Origin: Gaeumannomyces sp. JS-464
Taxonomy: Eukaryota; Ascomycota; Sordariomycetes; Magnaporthales; Magnaporthaceae
Length of the DNA stretch: 64,000 bases
Assembly: GCA_002197995.1 (NCBI GenBank)
Contig: NGZR01000001.1
Coordinates: 8,432,001-8,496,000, forward strand
Direction of reading: 5' to 3'
Positions within the stretch are counted from its first letter, which is position 1. Every line of letters starts with the position of its first letter. Of this stretch, positions 35,620-49,646 are shown in pieces. The translations under genes were made by a program, and so were the position numbers. The notes under the pieces were generated by a model, which was given only the letters and a program-made list of their open reading frames with translations, made no database searches and was not told where the DNA came from.

Positions 35620-38025
35620 TTACCGGAACTGGTTCTCCCACTCGGCATACGCTTGTAGCATTTCTGCGGTAATAAGCTTTCGCTGGCCCGCGATGGCCGT
35701 CTCCAAATCCATCATCGATATTCCTTTGTTCCCATCCCCGACTGCTGATCCACCATCACCACCACCTTCTCCTCCGGTCCCCTCTGCTCTCTGCAGGTCT
35801 ATGAGTCGCCGGAGCGCCAGCTTCCCCGCGGTACGGCAGGCGCTGACGACCTCGGCGCCCGAGTTTCCCTCGGTCAGGGCGACGAGGCGGGGCATGTCGA
35901 CATCGGAGCCCAGGTTGCGGCGCGCGAGGGTGCGGCGCAGGATGGACTCGCGGGCGGCGGCGTCGGGCGGCGGCACGTAGATGATCTCGTCGAACCTGCC
36001 CGGGCGTATGATGGCCGGGTCGAGCGACTGGGGTCTGTTGGTAGCGGCCAGCACGAGGACGCCGCGCAGGTCCTCGAAGCCGTCCATCTCGTTAAGGAGC
36101 GTCGTCAGCACGTTGAGGCCGCTGCCGCTGCTCGATGAAGATGATGATGCACCGTCCCCAAAGCCCCGGCGGGAGCCGGCGATAGAGTCGATCTCGTCAA
36201 AAAAGATCATGCTGGGGGCGGCGGCGCGGGCGCGTGCGAAAAGGTCGCGGATTTGGCGCTCCGACTCGCCGACGTACATGTTGAGCAGCTCGGCTCCCCT
36301 AACGGCGAAGAAGTTGAGGCCGCACTCGGTCGCCATGGCCTGGGCTGTCATGGTTTTTGAGCACCCCGGCGGGCCGTAGAGCAGGAAGCCCTTGGGCGGC
36401 GTGCCGGTGTAGGCCTGGATCTCGTCGCGCGGCCGCGTGAGCACGTCGACGGCGAACCGGAGCTCCTGCTTCACGGTGTCCTGCCCGCTGATGTCGTCCC
36501 AGCGCATGGGAGGGGGCTTGAGGTTGACGTCCAGCATGGCCGTGGGGCGGACCTTGAGCAGCGCCGCCTCGAAGACGTCGCGGTAGAAGGCGGGATCCCG
36601 AGGCGGCTCGAGAGGCGGCGATAGCGGCTGCTGGCTGTCCTCCTCCTCCAGCTCTTTAGTAGCCTCAGTCACGGGCGCGTCTGGTGTAGGCTGGTCGGCG
36701 AGGCCTGAAAGGGCCATTTTCTCGAGCACCAGATCTCTCACCAAGTATAATAGCTTATAGAGATCGCGGCCATTGTATGCGTGTGTACGCTCACTCAGAC
36801 TAGACACCAGTTCTCGGCGCGCGTCTGGGTGGATGGTCTCGCTGGTCAGAGATGAAATAACCGCGCGGCGCCTCTTGGCGTCTAGGGGTGGTAGCAGCAC
36901 TGCCTGATCCAAGCGGCCGTTGTGACGAAGGTCTTCGGGAACGCTGGTGATATAATCGCGGCAGGCGGCGACAACGACAACGATCGGAGCCTCCTTGATA
37001 TTACGCATGTCTGCGCTGATAGCGTCGAGGCCGTCGGCGAGCGCGTTGATGACGGTGGACCGGTTCGCACGCTCCTTGTCTATCAGCTTGTCCAGGTCGT
37101 CGACCAGGACGAGGTTGCGCGGCTGGGCGCGGCACGCCTTGAAGACGTCGGCGACGGCGGTGCTTTTGTCGGTGGGCCTGATGCGGTGAACGGTGCCCCA
37201 GCCCGTGGCGGCAATACGGTCTAGCACCATGCTCTTGCCAGTGCCGCTGCCACCATGCAGGACCAGGCCCGAGGTCCCCAGCGAGGTGGCCCAGCGCACA
37301 CTGCGGCCCCGCAAGAAGCAGTTGAGCTCCCGAACCTGCTCCTCCAGGCCCTCGATCGCGGGGACCTGGGGGCTGGGTGGAGAGCGGAGGGCTGCCTCGA
37401 CTTCTGCGCTGGCGGTGATGGTGCAGTTCGTCTCGGGGACGACGCGGCAGTCATTGTGCTCGAGCCCGTTGACAGAACGGATGACAAAGGTCCTCTTCTG
37501 TCGCATGAAGGGGATGTCCTTCAGCACCATTCCAGGAAAGACAAGGTCGAGGATATCGAGCTCGGCCTTCAGATTGGCGACCCAGGCGGCCATCCACCTC
37601 GCCTGGATCGGCGGGGCCAGGTCCGTGGGTGTGATGTCCTCGAAGACAACATCCTTGGCGACTTCAGGGGCGGACTCGGCGGCGACGATGCGGTAAGTGT
37701 CGGTGTAGTTCAGGCCGGCCGCCTCCTGGAACGGACGAGAGACCTTTGCGACGGCGCGGCCGAGGTTGGGGTCAGGGGTCAGCCATAGCACGGCCTCCCT
37801 CCTCGGCGGGGCGGGGCTGTCGCTGGCAGCGCCCTCGGGGACGATCCTCTCGATGTAGCAGAGCCTCCCGTTCTCGACGCTCCCTGTGAGCTCGATCAGG
37901 GAGTCCTTACGGATCTGCACACGCGAGGCTCCCTTGAGGTTTGCAGGCCCAGATGCCGCAGTAGCCGCGGCCTTGTCGGCCGTGGCAGGCCTGAATTTGA
38001 CCTCGATAAATTGCTTGACTGCCAT
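35620..38025 (-). CDS. afg2: AAA ATPase of the AFG2/DRG1 type (pre-60S ribosome maturation)
   Basis: A hexameric type II AAA ATPase that releases Rlp24 and other factors from cytoplasmic pre-60S particles. The single 801-codon exon has no frame break. An N domain (MAVKQFIEVKFRP at the start) is followed by D1 with the P-loop GGSGTGKS (about residue 258) and Walker B VLVDDLDKL, then D2 with GPPGCSKT (about residue 550), MIFFDEIDSIAG (about 605) and the second region of homology LAATNRPQSLDPAIIRPGRF. GPPGCSKT with LLNMYVGESERQIRDLF is characteristic of AFG2/SPATA5. D1 departs from consensus: GGSG instead of GPPG, and DD instead of DE in Walker B, so D1 may bind rather than hydrolyse ATP. A Ser-rich loop (GASSSSSSSGSG) is inserted after D2 Walker B. 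Pex1 was considered but D2 fits AFG2 better. Confidence 0.85.
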   Translation of the reverse strand: MAVKQFIEVKFRPATADKAAATAASGPANLKGASRVQIRKDSLIELTGSVENGRLCYIERIVPEGAASDSPAPPRREAVLWLTPDPNLGRAVAKVSRPFQEAAGLNYTDTYRIVAAESAPEVAKDVVFEDITPTDLAPPIQARWMAAWVANLKAELDILDLVFPGMVLKDIPFMRQKRTFVIRSVNGLEHNDCRVVPETNCTITASAEVEAALRSPPSPQVPAIEGLEEQVRELNCFLRGRSVRWATSLGTSGLVLHGGSGTGKSMVLDRIAATGWGTVHRIRPTDKSTAVADVFKACRAQPRNLVLVDDLDKLIDKERANRSTVINALADGLDAISADMRNIKEAPIVVVVAACRDYITSVPEDLRHNGRLDQAVLLPPLDAKRRRAVISSLTSETIHPDARRELVSSLSERTHAYNGRDLYKLLYLVRDLVLEKMALSGLADQPTPDAPVTEATKELEEEDSQQPLSPPLEPPRDPAFYRDVFEAALLKVRPTAMLDVNLKPPPMRWDDISGQDTVKQELRFAVDVLTRPRDEIQAYTGTPPKGFLLYGPPGCSKTMTAQAMATECGLNFFAVRGAELLNMYVGESERQIRDLFARARAAAPSMIFFDEIDSIAGSRRGFGDGASSSSSSSGSGLNVLTTLLNEMDGFEDLRGVLVLAATNRPQSLDPAIIRPGRFDEIIYVPPPDAAARESILRRTLARRNLGSDVDMPRLVALTEGNSGAEVVSACRTAGKLALRRLIDLQRAEGTGGEGGGDGGSAVGDGNKGISMMDLETAIAGQRKLITAEMLQAYAEWENQFR

Positions 38026-38950
38026 TTGTGGAAGGCCAGGAACAAAAATGGTATCCCTGCAGGTAGTAAGGCAAAGTGGGTTGTTTCTTCCGTCTAGGCA
38101 GGGGTACTTCTCCAGGCTTCAAATCCCACGCGAAGTTTATGCATCCTCTGCGAAGGGCCTGTGCGTTGTGCGAGGGCCAAAACACACGTGACAGGATCTC
38201 TGCCATGCATGATAGAGTGCATAGCTGGGAAAGTTAAAACAGCGGAAAGAAATAGAAAAAAAGTATAGAGAAAAGGATAGGAAATAGGATAGGAAACAGG
38301 AAAGGAAACAGGAAATGAAATAGGAAATGAAATAGGATGGGAAACAGGATAAGTTCGGGCAAAGGGGCGCATTCCAATTAGCGTCATCAGAAGTGCATAT
38401 TTTTATTTGGGCGCCGTGCCATGCCGCGCAGAAAACTCTCTTTCGAGCTGCTTCGTGGTTGACGTAATGGCGTAATGGTGGCAGTATTCTCTACAGGGGC
38501 TTGTTTTTGTGACTATGTTATTCAGTGAATTGAGTTGGGCGTGGTGGGCAAAAAGAATCGAGTTCGCGTTTTTTTTATGGTCGGCATGTGAGGTTATTGA
38601 GAGGATGTCGACCAATGTGACACATAAAATAATTCATCTATGACCAACCCCCGCCATAAACTGCTGCATCTTCCTTGTCAAAGGGATGGAGACTTTCTAA
38701 CCAACATCTATTGGAACCAACGGGAAATGGGATATTTAGAAGAAAAAAAGGCTCCCGACCTCTCTGCTGAACCGTGCTCCCGTCAAATTGTTCATACTGT
38801 CTTGTCTGATAGGCCTGGTAGCAGGCAGGCCCCGCTGAAATCCTATTCCAGCCTCAGCTCTTCACAGTGGGGTTTTGGCCTTCCGCTGTGGTCACCAGCA
38901 GCATCCAAGCTCGAAAACGAACCCCAAAGGCCGCCTCAAGCAGCCCCGGC
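38026..38950. other. Divergent promoter region, afg2 and unknown gene
   Basis: Upstream region of afg2 (-) and of the unknown plus-strand gene. It includes a polypurine repeat block (listed separately). No gene was supported. Confidence 0.45.
38222..38350. repeat. Polypurine degenerate tandem repeat
   Basis: About 130 bases are almost all A/G on this strand, built from units such as GGATAGGAAATA, GGAAACA and GGAAATGAAATA. It lies about 200 bases upstream of the afg2 start codon. Such tracts can exclude nucleosomes or form triplex DNA, but no function is shown. Confidence 0.7.
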
Positions 38951-40699
38951 ATGCCGCCTCGACCGCCTCCATGACACGGGGTCGGATCCTAGTGAGACGC
39001 ATAGGGAACCCGGGATCGCCGTCCAAGGCTGCTGGCTGGAATCGCTTCCGAGCCCCCCAGCGCCGCCTCTGTCGCCGCCAAGACCCAAGCCGCCGCAGCA
39101 CACCCCCAACCCGTTTGCCAGCCTCATCGCGCCGCAGCAACAGGAGAGCCAACCGCAGCCAGGGTCCCAGCCGCCCGCTGCCGCTGTTCCGCCGCCCTCG
39201 TGGCCCGACATCCCGAGCTTTGCCGGTGCCCCCGCCGACCCCGCCATCCAGAGCTGGTCACAGCCCAACAAGGGCTCGAGCGCATGGCTGACGAGGTCGC
39301 TGGTGTCCCGTCGCGCGCGCAGGGAGAACTTTGCCAAATGGCCCGGCGACGGCAACGGCAGCACCACGCTGCCCCGCTGGCCCGAGCTGACCCCGGGCAG
39401 TCGCGGGTCTGAGCGGCCGCCGTCGTCGCTTTCGCAGCCGCGGCCGCGGCGCGCCGAGAAGCCGGCGGCACTCTACTCTCGGCCACCTCGACCTCGCTGC
39501 TGCCGTCCGACTTCTACCGCCTGGCGCCCCAGTCGGATCACGTCCACTTCTGGACCACCCGCAACAGCCTCCGCGCCGTCCTGCAGGCCCGCCACCCCGT
39601 CACCCACCAGCCCCTGGGCCACTACACCCTGATATTCGACTCGGCCGCCGCCGCGCCGCCTACCTCGACGCCGCCCGGCCTGCACCTGCGCTCCGCGGAG
39701 CCGGGCGTCCTCGGCCTCCCACCGCCCGCGTGCCCGCGCCACCCTGCCCTTCGCGTCCGCAAGGTCGGCCTCGGCACCCCGTCCTGGGGCAGGCGCCCGC
39801 TCTCGGGCAGTGACGGCGGTCCGGGGATTCCTCCTCGGATAGCAGGGGCCCCTCGACCACGCCGGGCGGGCACGCAAAGGACGACTTCCTGGCCTCGTGG
39901 CCCGAGTTCCTTGGTCACGCCTTTGACGTGCGCTCCTTCACCCTCGCCCACCAGCGTCCCGCTGACCATGCGCGTGCGCCCGCTTGCCGAGCCGGGGAGC
40001 GAAAGAGCGGCCTACGACACCGACGACGACGACCTCGACCTCGACGCCGCCACCCTCTACGGCAACGACAGCTCCGCCCGCTCCTCCTCCTCCTCCCCCG
40101 GCAACAAGACCGACCCCGGCCCCGGTCCGGACGCCTGGAGCCGCGCCCCCGGCTTCGAGTGGGGCCGCGCGCTGGGCGGCGAGATGTCGCGCGCCGTGCG
40201 CAACCGCGACTTTGAGGTGACGCAGGTCCTGTGCTCCTTCGACGACGTCGGCGGCGACACCTCCGGGGGGCTGACCCGCCAGGGCGTGACCCTGCCCTCG
40301 GTCGGGCGCCTGATCGACCTGGACGGCCGCAGGCGGAACCTGACCTGGCGCCTGCGCCCCTCGGACGCCGTCCTCCCGTCCGTCCGCAGCGACGTCGCCG
40401 CCAGCGGGGCCCTGGGCGCCGCCGACGTCTCCATCGAGGACATCGAGGCCGCCCTCGCCGCCGGCGTCGACCTCACGGGTGACTTGCTGCGCTACAGCAG
40501 CGCCAGGCAGCCGCAGCCCGACGACGACGCCGACGACGCCGACGCCTTCTTTGGGCCCAAGGACGAGCCCAGGTACAAGAGGTACCTCCTCTCGTTCCAG
40601 GACGCCGCCGAGGCAAAGCGCTTCGCCCGCGAGTGGCACAAGAGGAAGGTGCTCGTCAGGGGCGAGGTCTGGAGGGTCAATGCTACCGCTCTCTGGTAG
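38951..40699 (+). CDS. Unknown fungal protein, several frame breaks, start uncertain
   Basis: I recognise no domain. The protein can be traced as a Pro-rich N terminus (HTPNPFASLIAPQQQ), then SWSQPNKGSSAWLTRSL, LLPSDFYRLAPQSDHVHFW, LGHYTLIFDSA, DDFLASWPEFLGHAFDVRSF, MRVRPLAEPGSERAAYDTDD, RNRDFEVTQVLCSFDDV and a C-terminal segment KRYLLSFQDAAEAKRFARE ending REVWRVNATALW-like. The last part resembles an RRM-like strand-helix pattern, but this is only an impression. The frame changes at about 39478, 39650-39920 and 39945, in keeping with lost bases. The last frame, about 39950-40699, is solid. The real start may be near 38971 or further upstream. Absence of membrane segments and the Arg-rich N terminus would allow a mitochondrial location. 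Confidence 0.55.
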
Positions 40700-41868
40700 C
40701 ATCCCAAGTTACGAGGGTCAACGGGCGCCGGGACCTTGTGTATTATAATGTTTTCTTTTTCTTTTCTTTTTTTTTTCTCCGCCGGCTATCTATCTGAAAG
40801 ATCATAGACCATAGACATCGTTTGGGGCTCGTGCCGTGCGCATATGGTCTGGGCCAGCTGATAGTGTATATAAGGGTGCAAAAAGCGACGATAACAGATC
40901 ACATGCTCGCGGTGTCGGGTTGTAAAAAGGTGATGTCATGTAGGTAAGGCAACAAAAGTGGGAGACGGAGAAAAAGGCGCGAAATGCACAAACGAAGGGT
41001 GTAAAAGAGATAGAGAGAATAAAAGACATTGGCAGACAACAACACAAGCAGGCGAATACGGACTGTCTAGAGAGCTCTCCCTGGCGCAAATAAATGTAAT
41101 AAAAGACCCAGATTCTTCAACCCCAAACATAAAACTCCGTGGCAATCATATATTTGCGCACCCTTCCCCGAGACCACACTTTCCTCTCATCCGTCATGCC
41201 CCATGGCCGGCACCCTCCCATGAAACAAAGGGAGGGCAAGTTGGGAGCCGTACAATGATATCAGATGACCACCGCCGACAGATGCAGACAAACATGCAAC
41301 CAGGCAGACATGGTGCCTGTGTATAGTGATTGCTTGGAGCGACTTCAGGCGGTTTGTGGTCGTGGTAGTGGTGGCAGCCGCAAAAAAACAAGAGGTGAAT
41401 ATGCAAGGGGCATGGTAGGAGTCGGGGAAAGGGGTATGTGTTTTCGCCAAATGAGCATGCGGTCCGCCCACGGCCTTTGTTCCTCCTCATAGCCGAAGTT
41501 TATGTGTCCCAACGTCATCATACCAAAACCAAAGAGAAGGGGACAAACGTAGAAGCCACGGGGGACGCTCCAGCGGTGCAGCAAAGGCAACAGTCCACCC
41601 GCGCCTCGATGCAGACGGCCAGCCCCTTTGTCGCTCTCCAGAGTCCCAGAGTTCCCCTCACGGCTTCCGCTTCCCCAGAATTTCGTGAAGCCTCTGTTCC
41701 TTGGTGGGTGCGTCGCGTTGCTCAGTTCGTCATCGTCATCGTGAAAGATAGGCTCGGCCCATCAAGATATTACCGGCTTCCACTCCAAGGCTCGCCAGTT
41801 CCCGGTCGCCCCATGTCATTTCGCGAGTGCCCTCCGTCCCCCCACCGCTCTTTCCGCGTTCTTCAGGT
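40700..41868. other. Convergent intergenic, 1.2 kb
   Basis: 3' flanks of the unknown gene and SEC4, including a CT/T-rich stretch at about 40750-40780. No ORF carries a family motif. Confidence 0.45.
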
Positions 41869-44398
<2,530 letters not shown>

Positions 44399-46545
44399 TC
44401 AGCGAAGCCATTTGCTGTAGGCCCAGCGGATCCTGTCAAACGCCCGCATCTGCGCCGTAATTCCCTTGACGTTGACTACGTCCTCGAGGTCTTCAAGGAA
44501 CTCCTTCTCAATGTCGGCCGGCATCATGCCGCGGACGAGCTTCCGGAGCACGTGAATCTCGCACACAAGCAGGCCATAGTCCTTGTACGGGAGTAGGTTG
44601 TCCTGGGATGGGCCCGCAACCGCGTCAGCAAAGATGCGGTCCATGTTGCGCAGAACCCGCATCGCCTTGACCGCCCGCTCGCTCCGCCTCAGCCCGCGCC
44701 GCCCGCCCATGAGCGTGCGCACGTACTGGAACACGGCCACCGACACGAGCACGCCGGGCGTGAGTCCTACGAACCCAAACACCAGTTCCTGGCTCTTGAG
44801 GAGCGCGTCGATGCCGCTGATGGCCGTCTCGAGGTCCACCTTGGTCTTTTGCACCTGGATCAGGAGGGACCTGACCAGGTCACCCCGCACCGCCCCGACG
44901 AGCGGCCTTTTGAGCTCCTTTTCGTAGGCCCGCAGCACCGTCGTCACGTCGCCCTCTCGCACCTTGGCCCTGATCTCAGCAACCTGCCCATCCGTCAGCG
45001 CCGAGCTGCCCTCCCCGACCGCGAGCTCGGGCCGCTCGAGCGCGAACTCAACCACCATCCGTTCCAGGCTCTCCCGGTCTGCCCGCAGGCTATCGCGGCT
45101 CATTATGGCGATCTCGCTGCTGTTGTCATGCCGGATGGTGCCGATGATCTTGCGAACCGGCTCCACCACCCAGTTGAACCAAAAGTCCCGTGTTGTTGTG
45201 CCCAGGTCCGCCACCCACTGCAGGATGTCCTGCTGCCTCCTGACGAGGATGCGCAATATGGTTGATGACGAGAGCAGGAGCACAGTCGTCGGCAGCCAAT
45301 ATCTCACGGCTCTCGAGGGCCGCCCGTTCTCCTGCACGATCTGTCTGGTAGCAGCCACATGATCCGGCAGGCTTGTGTCCAGGATGGCTATGAGGCGCCG
45401 GGCGAGCACCGAGGGCTTATGACCCCGGCCACGTCCTCGACATGGACCGAGAGCTCCGGGTCGTCCTCCACGCCCCGGAACACACGGCTCTCGAACTCGG
45501 TCACGCCCGCGTCAACAGCAAGTACCTCCTTGACGATGAGGTCCATAAGCACTACGCTGCGCTCGACGAAGCCCTGCCACTCACGGTTGGCATTCTCGGC
45601 CGAGCCGATAGCCCCCTTGGCTTCGTCCTCGGCCCCGAAACTCAGCGCCTCGTCGATCAAGACACCGAGGCCGCTGGCCGTCATATCCCGCAGCCGCCTG
45701 AGCTGGGCCTGCTTCTGCTTGGCCTGGGCGCGGCAGAGCGAGATCGGAGATAAAATGCTGCGTTGCACGTTTGTCAGTGACCGCTCGGCAATGCTCTCAC
45801 GCACGACGCCGTAGAAGCGCGCCCAGCGGGCCGACAGTGAGGTCTGTGATCCGCCGGCCCCGAAGATGGCCATCGGAGAGTCCTGCATGCGGCGAAGCCG
45901 GATTCTGCTCTCGCTGGCCACATCTTTTGTCCAGTCCCATAGGCGCACCGGCGAAGTCTGGACGGTGTAAAGGCTGCTGTAGGTGTATGAACTGAGCACC
46001 TCGTCCCAGTACCATATGTCGTTGCTCAGCGGGATGATCTGGTCAAGAAGCGTGTTGAACATGAGCCCATAGACCTGGAGGGTGGCCTTGCTGATCAGCA
46101 GCCAGTCGATCTCCGTCTCTTGCGGGCTCTTGGCTTGGAACCCATCCAGGCCGGCATCTGTATGGACCAGGCCGGACTGGAGGATGAGACTCCGAATCCT
46201 GTCGGCGCCCAGGAGAGGATGTGACGTGGCGGTCGACGAGAGCGTCTTCACGATCCGCAGCGACTTGGCGACTCGAGGGGACGATAGCACGGCTGCGTTG
46301 AACGGAGCGGCATAACCGCCCTCGCCCCCGTCCTCGCCCGCCTCTCCATCGCCGTCAACAAATGCTTCTAGATCCTGATCCTGATCATGGACCACCAGCG
46401 GTGTGAGGCAAATGCGGTCTATCTGGCTGTCAAGTAGACGCACACGACTGCACGAACACCGGGGTCAGTCGTCATCCATGTCATCACCCCTGCTCTCCTT
46501 TTCCCCAGCCGGCCCGCCGCAGACTCACTCCTCAACGAAAGACAT
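44399..46545 (-). CDS. nca2: Mitochondrial nuclear-control-of-ATPase protein NCA2
   Basis: A mitochondrial membrane protein required, in yeast, for correct expression of mitochondrial ATP6/ATP8. Exon 1 is only 17 bases (46529-46545, MSFVED across the junction) and exon 2 runs 44399-46447 after a short intron. The family pattern is visible: RLLDSQIDRICLTPL, a long central region, a helix YWLPTTVLLLSSSTILRILV, VADLGTTTRDFWFNWVVEP, RDSLRADRESLERMVVEFA, a second hydrophobic segment FGFVGLTPGVLVSVAVFQY and the C terminus FDRIRWAYSKWLR. One lost base at about 45410-45420 splits exon 2; counting it makes exactly 688 codons plus stop. It is read divergently from ERG25. Confidence 0.92.
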
Positions 46546-48126
46546 GGTTGTTCAGATCGCTTTAACGGGGCGCCCCAAGTCCGCGTAAATGCATTACTTT
46601 TTTTTTTTCCTTGCTCGTGTTCGGGATCGTGTTCGCGATGGCTCCTGTCGAGAAAACTGGGGCTGACTTGGCGGAATGGGCGTGCCCGGTGGCGAAGAGC
46701 AAAACCTGAATGATTTGGCCACCAGTTTGTGCCCTCCGGGGTACTCTGGAAGGTGACCAGGGAGGGTCTTCCAGTGGGTTGGCAAACCAAGGAATCAAAA
46801 AAAGAGGAACCGCAGTCTCTTTTTGTTCGATCGACGGCAAGAGAACGATGATTTGGCCTTTGAGAACTGAAGAAAATAGAGGGTGGGCTCGACGGTGGGC
46901 TGTGGTAGTTGTGGTTTTCGGCTGCCACTATTTCTCGCGGGGCTTTTTTTTTTTTTTTTTTAGTCCGTCGATTCAATATTTTTCCTTTGTGTCTCTGCTC
47001 CTTCCAGTCACGGCGGCTTCACAAAAAATTAAGAATCGAAAAACAGAAACTGAGGAAAACCCGGGAAACAACCCTGGGTTTTCTGCAAACATGAAATTGG
47101 GGAAGGAAGTAACGGGAACTGGTGAAATGCCCCGGGTTGAACGTTCTGAAACTGAGAAGACATGACAAACGCAGAGGCCAGTCGTGGATGCAAGCCTACC
47201 TGGGACGGGTAGGAATCTACCTCTGGTTCAGGGTGGCTAGCTGTTGGGTGCAACTGAAAGCACAAGGATACAGACGCTCTGCCCGCTGATGCCAACCGAC
47301 AATGGAACGGGCGAGGAGAGGGCATCCCAGTCCAACCTGGGAAGTGCGCAAGAGAAATTCAGAGGGAGAACCGCACCCTTGGCACCTCAGTCACAAGACG
47401 TTGCCCACAGCCAAAATATTTGCTGTGCCGTGCCTGGAAATGTGTGCTTTCCCAGTCCGGTCACGATCAACACTACAGGTAGCTTACATCATCTCGCAAC
47501 GGCCTGCCTGCATGAGCTCAGTGGCGCAAATATTCCTGTAGCGAGGCGCGTAACACTTGCATTTCACACGGGCCGTCATGTACCTAATAGAAAACACATG
47601 CCAGCCGATCTGATAAAAGCATGTGCTCATTCATTTATCATCCATTGTTCATCCATCTGACGCGTGCGCCACAACAACGGGCGAAGCCGCGCCAGATCTG
47701 GTGGGACGGAAGCCCGGAAAGGACAGGCTGCAGGTGGTGCCATGCCGCGATCAGTGGGCCTGGAATCGTCGACAGGCACTCCCCATTGGTGGCTCGGTCG
47801 GCTTGTGCTCGAGAATGTGCGAATGTGGTGCCATCCGGATGGGCCTTTTCCATTTCCCACGGTCGGTCCTCCAGGGTCGCGGTAGATTGCATTGGCCCGT
47901 CAAAATAAAAAATCAGCCCTCCTATCTTGCTCCCTTAGGCCCTTGTCACCGCCTAGTTTGACCCCTTTTCCCGCCATTGTCTCGAGGGCGCCTCTCTTTT
48001 CCATCTTATTTACTTTCCTTTCCTCTCAGGACCTTCGACTGTTGTCCAAGGAGTGACCGACCCGACCTGACCTGCTTGTTTCCTTCTTCACCAATCACCG
48101 AATCTGCTGCACGGCCGCTGGAGAAG
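46546..48126. promoter_or_regulatory. Divergent promoter region, nca2 and erg25
   Basis: A 1.6-kb spacer between two start codons. It has T-rich and A-rich runs (46601-46610, 46946-46962) and a CT-rich leader before erg25 (about 47980-48030). ORFs inside lack family motifs. A sterol-responsive element would be expected near erg25 but I did not identify one with confidence. Confidence 0.45.
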
Positions 48127-49266
48127 ATGTCTGGCGCCGCTGCCATGGACGCCATGTAGGTGTTCCCTTGCTGCATGACCCGATGCCGCAAATCGGACCG
48201 CCCGGGAAGCTGCTCAGGCGGTCTCTGCGCAATCTTATACTGACAGCACAATCCAATTCGTCACCTGCAGAAAGAACGCGACCCTCGCGTCGGGAATCCT
48301 AAACGGGACTACCGATTATTTCTCCGTTTACGAAGAGGTCACCAAGAACTATGTTGCTCTCAGCGCCGTCGAGCGCCTTTGGGCGGTATGTCGATGTCTC
48401 TCCCCAGACTCGGTGTCTCCAGCAGAGGATATGTTTGAGCTGACCAAGCTCGTTCGCGCTTCGCACAGGCATGGTATCTCTGGATGCAGAACGATACGCT
48501 GGCGACCGGCATCATGAGCTTCGTCATGCACGAGGTTGTCTACTTCGGCCGCTCGCTCCCTTGGATCATCATCGACGCGATCCCCTACTTCAACCGGTGG
48601 AAGATTCAGAACCAGAAGGTGCCAACAGCGAAGGAGCAGTGGGATTGCACCATGCTTGTTCTGTTTGGTCACTTTACTGTCGAGCTGCCCCAGATCTGGG
48701 TCTTCCACCCCCTCGCGACCTACTTCGGCCTCGAATACGGAGTCCCCTTCCCCTCGGTTTGGACCATGGCCATGCAGATCGCCATCTTCTTCGTCATTGA
48801 GGACGCATGGCACTACTGGTTCCACAGGGCGCTGCACTACGGACCCCTGTACAAGGCCATCCACAAGCTGCACCACACCTACTCGGCGCCCTTCGGCCTC
48901 GCTGCCGAGTACGCATCACCTATCGAGACGATGCTGCTCGGATTCGGAGTCGTCGGAACGCCTATCATCTGGGTCTCCATCACCGGTGACCTCCACCTCT
49001 TCACCATGTACATGTGGATCGTGCTGCGTCTGTTCCAGGCCATCGACGCCCACAGTGGATACGATTTCCCATGGAGTCTGCGCAAGATCCTGCCCTTCTG
49101 GGCCGGCGCCGACCACCACGACCTGCACCACGAGCGCTTCATTGGCAACTACGCCTCGAGCTTCAGGTGGTGGGATTACGTTCTCGACACCGAGGCTGGC
49201 GAGGAGGCCGCCCGGGCGAGGCGCGAGAAGAAGCTGGCGAAGCTCAAGGCCAAGAAGGCCCAATAA
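48127..49266 (+). CDS. erg25: C-4 methylsterol oxidase (ergosterol pathway)
   Basis: ER-membrane di-iron enzyme that oxidises the C-4 methyl groups of 4,4-dimethylzymosterol. Exons 48127-48155, 48271-48385 and 48469-49266 give 313 residues with no frame break. The three histidine boxes of the fatty-acid hydroxylase superfamily are intact: HRALH at residues 167-171, HKLHH at 180-184 and HDLHH at 265-269. Flanking family sequence includes [29 protein letters not shown] and [20 protein letters not shown]. Several hydrophobic helices lie between the boxes, and the Lys-rich end ([14 protein letters not shown]) fits an ER-retrieval type tail. The start was chosen because the 29-base first exon joins in frame to [17 protein letters not shown]. 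Confidence 0.96.
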
Positions 49267-49646
49267 AACGGCTTCATTCCTGGCAGGGCATTTTCGGCCA
49301 AGCAAGTCCTTGCCTTTTTTCCACAGCTTGAGGTCTTGTCTCGTGATATACAAGCCTCAAGTCATGAGTTGATGAGGAAGAGAAGAGTCCGAAGACAAGG
49401 GCGGAGAGCCTGTGCCTGTTCAGCAGCTACTCACCTTGTCACGATTCCATAGAAGGGTCGGTTTATTGGATGATGAAGGCGTCCGGTGGTCTCCGCAAGG
49501 AGAGCAAATCCGTTCAAAGTACATAATTAGCTACCTCGGCGGCCTTGGTATGACCGAGATTAATAAGAATTTTATAATACAGACTCAAAGACATCTTACG
49601 ATGCTGGATTAGATAGCATTGGTGATAAAAATGGACCGCTCCCAAA
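49267..49646. other. Convergent spacer, erg25 and dehydratase
   Basis: AT-richer 3' flanks of two convergent genes. Nothing else was seen. Confidence 0.5.

Noticed and set aside
35620..38025. Peroxisomal PEX1 for the AAA ATPase, because of its degenerate D1
   Set aside because: D2 has GPPGCSKT and LLNMYVGESERQIRDLF, which fit AFG2/SPATA5 and not PEX1.
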